From the NCBI GenBank assembly GCA_947624945.1, contig CANQMJ010000041.1, positions 1 through 17,751 on the forward strand: a stretch of 17,751 bases of DNA, read 5' to 3'. Shown in pieces: positions 14,357-17,751 of this stretch. Position 1 is the first letter of the stretch. Each line of letters starts with the position of its first letter. The notes beneath the pieces were generated by a model. That model did not search any database. It had not been told where the DNA came from and was given only the letters and a program-made list of their open reading frames with translations. The stretch comes from an uncultured Clostridia bacterium (GTDB taxonomy: Bacteria > Bacillota > Clostridia > Oscillospirales > CAG-272). Position numbers and translations under genes: made by a program.

Positions 14357-15364
14357 TCACTCCCGTCCGAGCTCGTACTGTTCAAGGTCGACCGAGACGA
14401 GCGTCCCGCGCCGGACCTCGGAGGAAATATTGATTTTCGCGCCGAGACTGTCGCATATGCGGCGGCACAGGTACAGCCCGAGCCCGCTCGCCCTCTTGTC
14501 CGTGCGCCCGTTATAACCCGTGTACCCCTTCTCGAATACGCGCGGCAGATCGGACTTCGCAATTCCGATGCCCGTGTCCTCGATACACAGCGTTTTCGGC
14601 TCGCGCACATATATCGTAACGCTCCCCTCGCGCGTATATTTGAGCGCATTTGAAAGTATCTGCTCGATAACGAACGACAGCCACTTCTCATCGGTCACAA
14701 CAGCCGCATCCGTCGGCGTATATTCAAGCCGTATCTTTCTCGCGATAAACTCCGACGCAAACTTCGATATCGCCCCGTCGATAACGTCGCCGAGACGGCA
14801 CTCAGAAAGCACAAAATCGTTCGTGTCCGCGTCAAGCCGCAGAAACGCGAGCACCATTCCCACATACTGCTCTATCATAAATAAATCGGACGAAAGACTG
14901 CGGAATACGGGCGAATCCTCACGCTCAAGCGTCAGCCGCATCGACGTTATCGGCGTCTTTATCTGATGCACCCACGCAGTATAATAATCGACCGTGTCGC
15001 GGAACCGCTCCGCATACGCGTCCTCGTTCTGCGACGCCTCGTCGCACAGCGACTTTATTATCGCCTGATAATCTACGTCGTCAACCGTTTTTGCCGCCGG
15101 CAGCTCGTCCGATACCGCATCCGCGCGCGACCTTATCCGTGACAGCATCTTATGCTTCCGCGCCGCACGACCGATGTCAAATACCACATACACAAGCCCG
15201 AACAGCGCGCACAAAAGAGCGGGATATATCACGGCTCCGACCGGCAGCCTGTAAAGCGCAAACGTGACGCCGAACACGGCGCAGAACAAAAGAAACATTA
15301 TTATCACGCGCCTGTGCGCGCTCACATACGCAAAAAACAGTCTCATCGCCGCCCCCGCCCGCAT
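14357..15364 (-). CDS. BceS-like intramembrane-sensing histidine kinase
   Basis: A 335-aa sensor kinase. Two membrane segments near the N-terminus (about residues 20-38 and 44-61 from the first Met) have almost no outside loop, which is typical of kinases that sense through their ABC transporter partner. The phosphoacceptor is H133 in WVHQIKTPI. The N box is EQILSNALKYT, the G1 box is EDTGIGI, the F box is VFEKGYTG and the G2 box is ASGLGLYLC. The ATG at 15364 follows the regulator's stop by one base. The ATG at 15346 (MRLFFAYV) gives a more usual N-terminus, and neither has a clear binding site. It probably signals peptide-antibiotic flux to the regulator encoded just upstream. Confidence 0.94.
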   Translation of the reverse strand: MRAGAAMRLFFAYVSAHRRVIIMFLLFCAVFGVTFALYRLPVGAVIYPALLCALFGLVYVVFDIGRAARKHKMLSRIRSRADAVSDELPAAKTVDDVDYQAIIKSLCDEASQNEDAYAERFRDTVDYYTAWVHQIKTPITSMRLTLEREDSPVFRSLSSDLFMIEQYVGMVLAFLRLDADTNDFVLSECRLGDVIDGAISKFASEFIARKIRLEYTPTDAAVVTDEKWLSFVIEQILSNALKYTREGSVTIYVREPKTLCIEDTGIGIAKSDLPRVFEKGYTGYNGRTDKRASGLGLYLCRRICDSLGAKINISSEVRRGTLVSVDLEQYELGRE

Positions 15365-15365
15365 T

Positions 15366-16037
15366 TCACTCGATTATATATCCGCTCCCGACCTTCGTCG
15401 TTATGAGATCGCAAAGCCCCGCCGCGTCGAGCTTCTTTCGGAGCCTGTTGATGTTCACCGTCAGCGTGTTCTCGTCAACATACTCGCGCGTCTTCCACAG
15501 CCGCTCCATCAGCCGCTCGCGGCTGACGACGCGACCCCTGTTCTCAAACAGACACTGCAAAATTTTATACTCATTCTTCGTCAGCGGTATCTGCTCGCCC
15601 TCATACGTCAGCGTGCCGTCGCCCGTGTTGAGAAACGCTCCCCTGTGCTCGATAACATTCATGCTCCCCGCGAAATCGTACGTGCGGCGCAAAAGCGCCT
15701 GTATCTTCGCGATGAGCACATCGGTGTCGAACGGCTTCGCGATGAAATCGTCCGCGCCCATGTTCATCGCCATTACAATGTTCATATTGTCGGACGCCGA
15801 CGAAATGAATATTATCGGCGCTTTCGTTATCTTCCGCAGCTCCGCGCACCAGTGATAGCCGTTGTAAAACGGCAGACCGATGTCGAGAAGAATTATATGC
15901 GGCTGATACGACGCAAACTCCGACAGTATGTCGCGGAAATCCTCCGCCGCGCGCGCCTCAAATCCCCACGATACGGCTATGTCCCTCACCGCACCCGCGA
16001 TCTTTATGTCGTCCTCGATTATAAGTATGCGATACAT
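15366..16037 (-). CDS. BceR-like OmpR-family response regulator
   Basis: A 223-aa two-domain regulator. The receiver domain has acidic residues E8-D9-D10, the phosphorylation site D52 (LLDIGLP), S79 and K101 (KPFD). YNGYHWCAELRK after D52 is like the BceR subgroup. The C-terminal winged helix (about 125-223) ends in the usual wing GSGYIIE. It starts 3 nt after the acyltransferase stop with AAAAGGA as binding site, so it is probably read from the same transcript. A weak internal promoter (TTGTGC, 18 nt, TAAAAT) may lie in the end of the acyltransferase gene. Its likely target is the box at 14341-14354. Confidence 0.95.
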   Translation of the reverse strand: MYRILIIEDDIKIAGAVRDIAVSWGFEARAAEDFRDILSEFASYQPHIILLDIGLPFYNGYHWCAELRKITKAPIIFISSASDNMNIVMAMNMGADDFIAKPFDTDVLIAKIQALLRRTYDFAGSMNVIEHRGAFLNTGDGTLTYEGEQIPLTKNEYKILQCLFENRGRVVSRERLMERLWKTREYVDENTLTVNINRLRKKLDAAGLCDLITTKVGSGYIIE

Positions 16038-16040
16038 CGT

Positions 16041-17123
16041 CTATCCTTTTCCATGCGATTTTATCAAACCTACTCGCCGCCGCACAAACCTGCATATCGG
16101 CTCAAACACGAGCACCGAGAACGCAAACACATCCGCGGTCACAATAGCGGCGGGCACGATGCATATGCTGTTCGGCATAACGCGGAACCACAGACCCGTG
16201 ACAAGCTCAATTATCGGTATCGGCGGGTAATGCAGCGCCATTATGTGCATCGATTCTTCGCCGAACGAACTCAAAAACCTGCACTCTTGCGGCAGCAAAA
16301 TCGCCGCGAATATGACCGCCAGCGACCCGAATATGCCTGTCACAAAGAAAGCTGCGGGATTTGCGCCGAGATAAAACCATATCAGATTCGCATTATTTTT
16401 CGTCATATGCTCGACCGCGATATATAGTGACAAACTCACGAGCGCGCACACGGCTGCGGTCGGCCTTTTTATTTTCAGCGAAAGCAGCCTTTCAAAAGCC
16501 GCACCCGCCATTATGAAAAACAGGTCGGGCAGCGTCCGCAGTATGAGCACCGTCGGATATCGCACCCAATTCGACATCTCATATACCCTGCCGTCCATGT
16601 ACAGCTTATTGAGCACGAGCGACGCAAACAAAGTCAGAAGGAGTACCCCCCCCCCACATGCAAATTGCGCGTATTTTCTGCGCAATTTATTAAGAAGCGC
16701 ATACAAAACGATAAGCTCCGTCTCCGCTATAAACAGCGCGAACAGGAACCACAGCGGCGCCGTCACGCCGCACACGGCGGCGTAAATATCGTTTATCAAA
16801 ACTCCTGCGGGACGCGCCGTAAACACGTCTATCAACGTATACACCGCGCACCAGAAAAAATACGGGACCATAAGCCGCAAAAACGCGCGCTTTATTTCAA
16901 ATTTGACGTCGATGCCGCCGTCTTTATATCGCAGCTTGCGCCCGAGACAAATTCCGCTCAAAATGAAGAAAAGCGGCATGTGAAACGCGTATATGTACCG
17001 TATGACCGCCGCATACCTCGACGCGGCGGCTGTCAGCCTCACCGAATGTCCCCACACGACGAGAAATATGCCGACAGCCTTTGCGTAGTCGATATACGGA
17101 AGCCTTCTTTTTTCTTCTTCCAT
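16041..17123 (-). CDS. Membrane acyltransferase (acyltransferase 3 family), possibly phase-variable
   Basis: A 360-aa multi-spanning membrane protein of the OafA/WecH-like acyltransferase-3 family, which moves acetyl or other acyl groups to surface carbohydrates or lipids. The hallmark is near the N-terminus: IDYAKAVGIFLVVWGHS with H26. About ten hydrophobic segments follow. Codons 157-159 are GGG GGG GGG followed by GTA, part of a run of ten G. With one more G the frame would stop after residue 172, with one fewer after residue 162, so either change gives a truncated protein. The frame is intact here. The start has a GGGGG-type binding site 8-9 nt upstream and is 19 nt from the amidohydrolase stop. 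Acceptor substrate unknown. Confidence 0.9.
   Translation of the reverse strand: MEEEKRRLPYIDYAKAVGIFLVVWGHSVRLTAAASRYAAVIRYIYAFHMPLFFILSGICLGRKLRYKDGGIDVKFEIKRAFLRLMVPYFFWCAVYTLIDVFTARPAGVLINDIYAAVCGVTAPLWFLFALFIAETELIVLYALLNKLRRKYAQFACGGGVLLLTLFASLVLNKLYMDGRVYEMSNWVRYPTVLILRTLPDLFFIMAGAAFERLLSLKIKRPTAAVCALVSLSLYIAVEHMTKNNANLIWFYLGANPAAFFVTGIFGSLAVIFAAILLPQECRFLSSFGEESMHIMALHYPPIPIIELVTGLWFRVMPNSICIVPAAIVTADVFAFSVLVFEPICRFVRRRVGLIKSHGKG
16646..16655. repeat. Homopolymeric C10/G10 tract inside the acyltransferase gene
   Basis: Ten uninterrupted C on the plus strand, ten G in the coding strand. It is the only homopolymer of this length seen in the window. Synonymous glycine codons would have avoided it. 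Tracts of this kind are known slippage sites in phase-variable genes of other bacteria. Confidence 0.95.
16662..16688. repeat. 9-bp inverted repeat next to the homopolymer tract
   Basis: AAATTGCGC (16662-16670) pairs with GCGCAATTT (16680-16688) around 9 nt. In the coding strand this hairpin ends 6 nt before the G run. It codes for part of the acyltransferase, so it could be coincidental, but it could stall a polymerase beside the tract. Confidence 0.5.
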
Positions 17124-17142
17124 TACTTTTTACCCCCAAAGC

Positions 17143-17751
17143 TTACTTTCTCAGCGACTCACACGCCGCAGCCCCGTCCGCGCGCAGCTTTTCAATATCT
17201 ATCGTCGTATACTCGCCGTCGCGGTACAAAACGCGCCCGTTCACCATCGTCAGTCTGACGTCCGCGCCGCACGCAGCATACACGATATCGGACGACATGT
17301 CCGCACCGCGCAGATGAAGCGCGCCGCCGTCAAGTATGCACAGATCGGCGGGACGCCCCGCCTCGAGCACACCGCACCCGTCAAATCCCATCGCGCGCGC
17401 ACCCGTCTCCGTCGCCATTTTTATCACATCAGCCGCCGAGATCGACGACGCGTTCATCGTCGACACCTTAGAGAGCAGCGCCGCGAGCCTCATCTCGCGG
17501 AACATGTCGAGCGTATTGTTCGACGCCGCACCGTCGGTGCCGAGCGCAACATCAACACCGCGCTCTCTCATCTTCGCGACAGGCGAGATACCGCTCGCAA
17601 GATACATGTTGCTCGCCGGATTGTGCGCCGCATAAACACCGTGACGCGCGAGTATGTCGATATCCTCATCGGTCACATGCACACAGTGCGCCGCGATAAC
17701 AGGCACGTCGAAAAGTCCTATCCGCTCAAAATACGCGGGCGGCGTCACTCC
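17143..17751 (-). CDS. mtaD: Amidohydrolase, MTA/SAH deaminase type (5' end outside window)
   Basis: The C-terminal 202 residues of a metal-dependent amidohydrolase. The pattern AAHCVHVTDEDI, HNPASNMYLASGISPV and ALGTDGAASNNTLDMFREM (metal-binding histidine and aspartate included) is that of 5-methylthioadenosine/S-adenosylhomocysteine deaminase and its chlorohydrolase relatives. The frame is open to the right edge and begins GVTPPAYFE, in the middle of the conserved sequence, so the GTG at 17748 is not a start. It would act in the cytoplasm in purine/methionine salvage. It ends 19 nt before the acyltransferase and is probably co-transcribed. The deaminase function is well supported, but the exact substrate (MTA, SAH or a related nucleoside) is not fixed by sequence. 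Confidence 0.9.
   Translation of the reverse strand, partial: GVTPPAYFERIGLFDVPVIAAHCVHVTDEDIDILARHGVYAAHNPASNMYLASGISPVAKMRERGVDVALGTDGAASNNTLDMFREMRLAALLSKVSTMNASSISAADVIKMATETGARAMGFDGCGVLEAGRPADLCILDGGALHLRGADMSSDIVYAACGADVRLTMVNGRVLYRDGEYTTIDIEKLRADGAAACESLRK

Noticed and set aside
15264..16427. Plus-strand 387-codon open frame opposite the response regulator and acyltransferase
   Set aside because: It is antisense to two well-supported genes, its translation is very rich in R, H and Y without any domain, and it has no binding site. It is a by-product of the GC-rich third positions of the real genes.
16041..17123. Acyltransferase as a pseudogene because of the homopolymer
   Set aside because: With ten G the frame is continuous from start to stop and the protein has normal family length, so it is in the ON state in this sequence.

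Overview
The window looks like a chromosomal stretch from a fairly GC-rich member of the Bacillota, probably class Clostridia. The grounds are strong AGGAGG-type ribosome binding sites, TTGACA/TATAAT promoters, a surface protein with a PPKTG sorting motif, a Bce-type peptide sensing and resistance module, and an orphan corrinoid-enzyme activator. I cannot name the species. No tRNA, rRNA, CRISPR array, transposase or phage gene was seen.

Layout. Positions 1-560 hold no convincing complete gene. They contain three hairpins, a possible minus-strand gene start at the extreme left edge, a two-copy tandem repeat of about 101 bp and two 22-bp direct repeats. A small conserved hypothetical gene (568-852, minus) follows, with its own promoter, an upstream 14-bp palindrome and a terminator. 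Next are dxs (1047-2897, minus), the first enzyme of the MEP isoprenoid pathway, and a very large sortase-anchored surface protein with a transglutaminase-like domain (3077-6973, minus). An orphan reductive activator of corrinoid proteins (7132-8547, minus) is divergent from a three-gene plus-strand operon: an ElaA-type acetyltransferase and two short chromate-transporter paralogues (8731-10297), joined by ATGA overlaps.

From 10347 to the right end everything is on the minus strand and tightly packed. In transcription order: an amidohydrolase of the MTA/SAH deaminase type (cut by the window edge), a membrane acyltransferase, a response regulator, an intramembrane-sensing histidine kinase, an ABC ATPase, a BceB-like permease, a 62-aa membrane protein and a membrane-tethered metallophosphoesterase, ending at a hairpin terminator shared with the convergent operon. 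The regulator-kinase-ATPase-permease set is a BceRSAB-like antimicrobial-peptide sensing and detoxification module. The gap between kinase and ATPase carries a perfect TTACA-N4-TGTAA inverted repeat and a TATAAT box, where an inducible promoter for the transporter would be expected.

Most notable: the acyltransferase just upstream of the response regulator contains an uninterrupted run of ten G in its coding strand, in frame as it stands. Gain or loss of one G would stop translation near the middle of the protein. This looks like a phase-variable (contingency) switch in a surface-modifying enzyme placed at the head of a peptide-sensing operon. Other points worth checking are the ribosome-binding-site-masking stem at the left edge, a motif shared by the dxs and 568-852 promoters, the duplicated module in the surface protein, and the two small genes appended to the Bce module.
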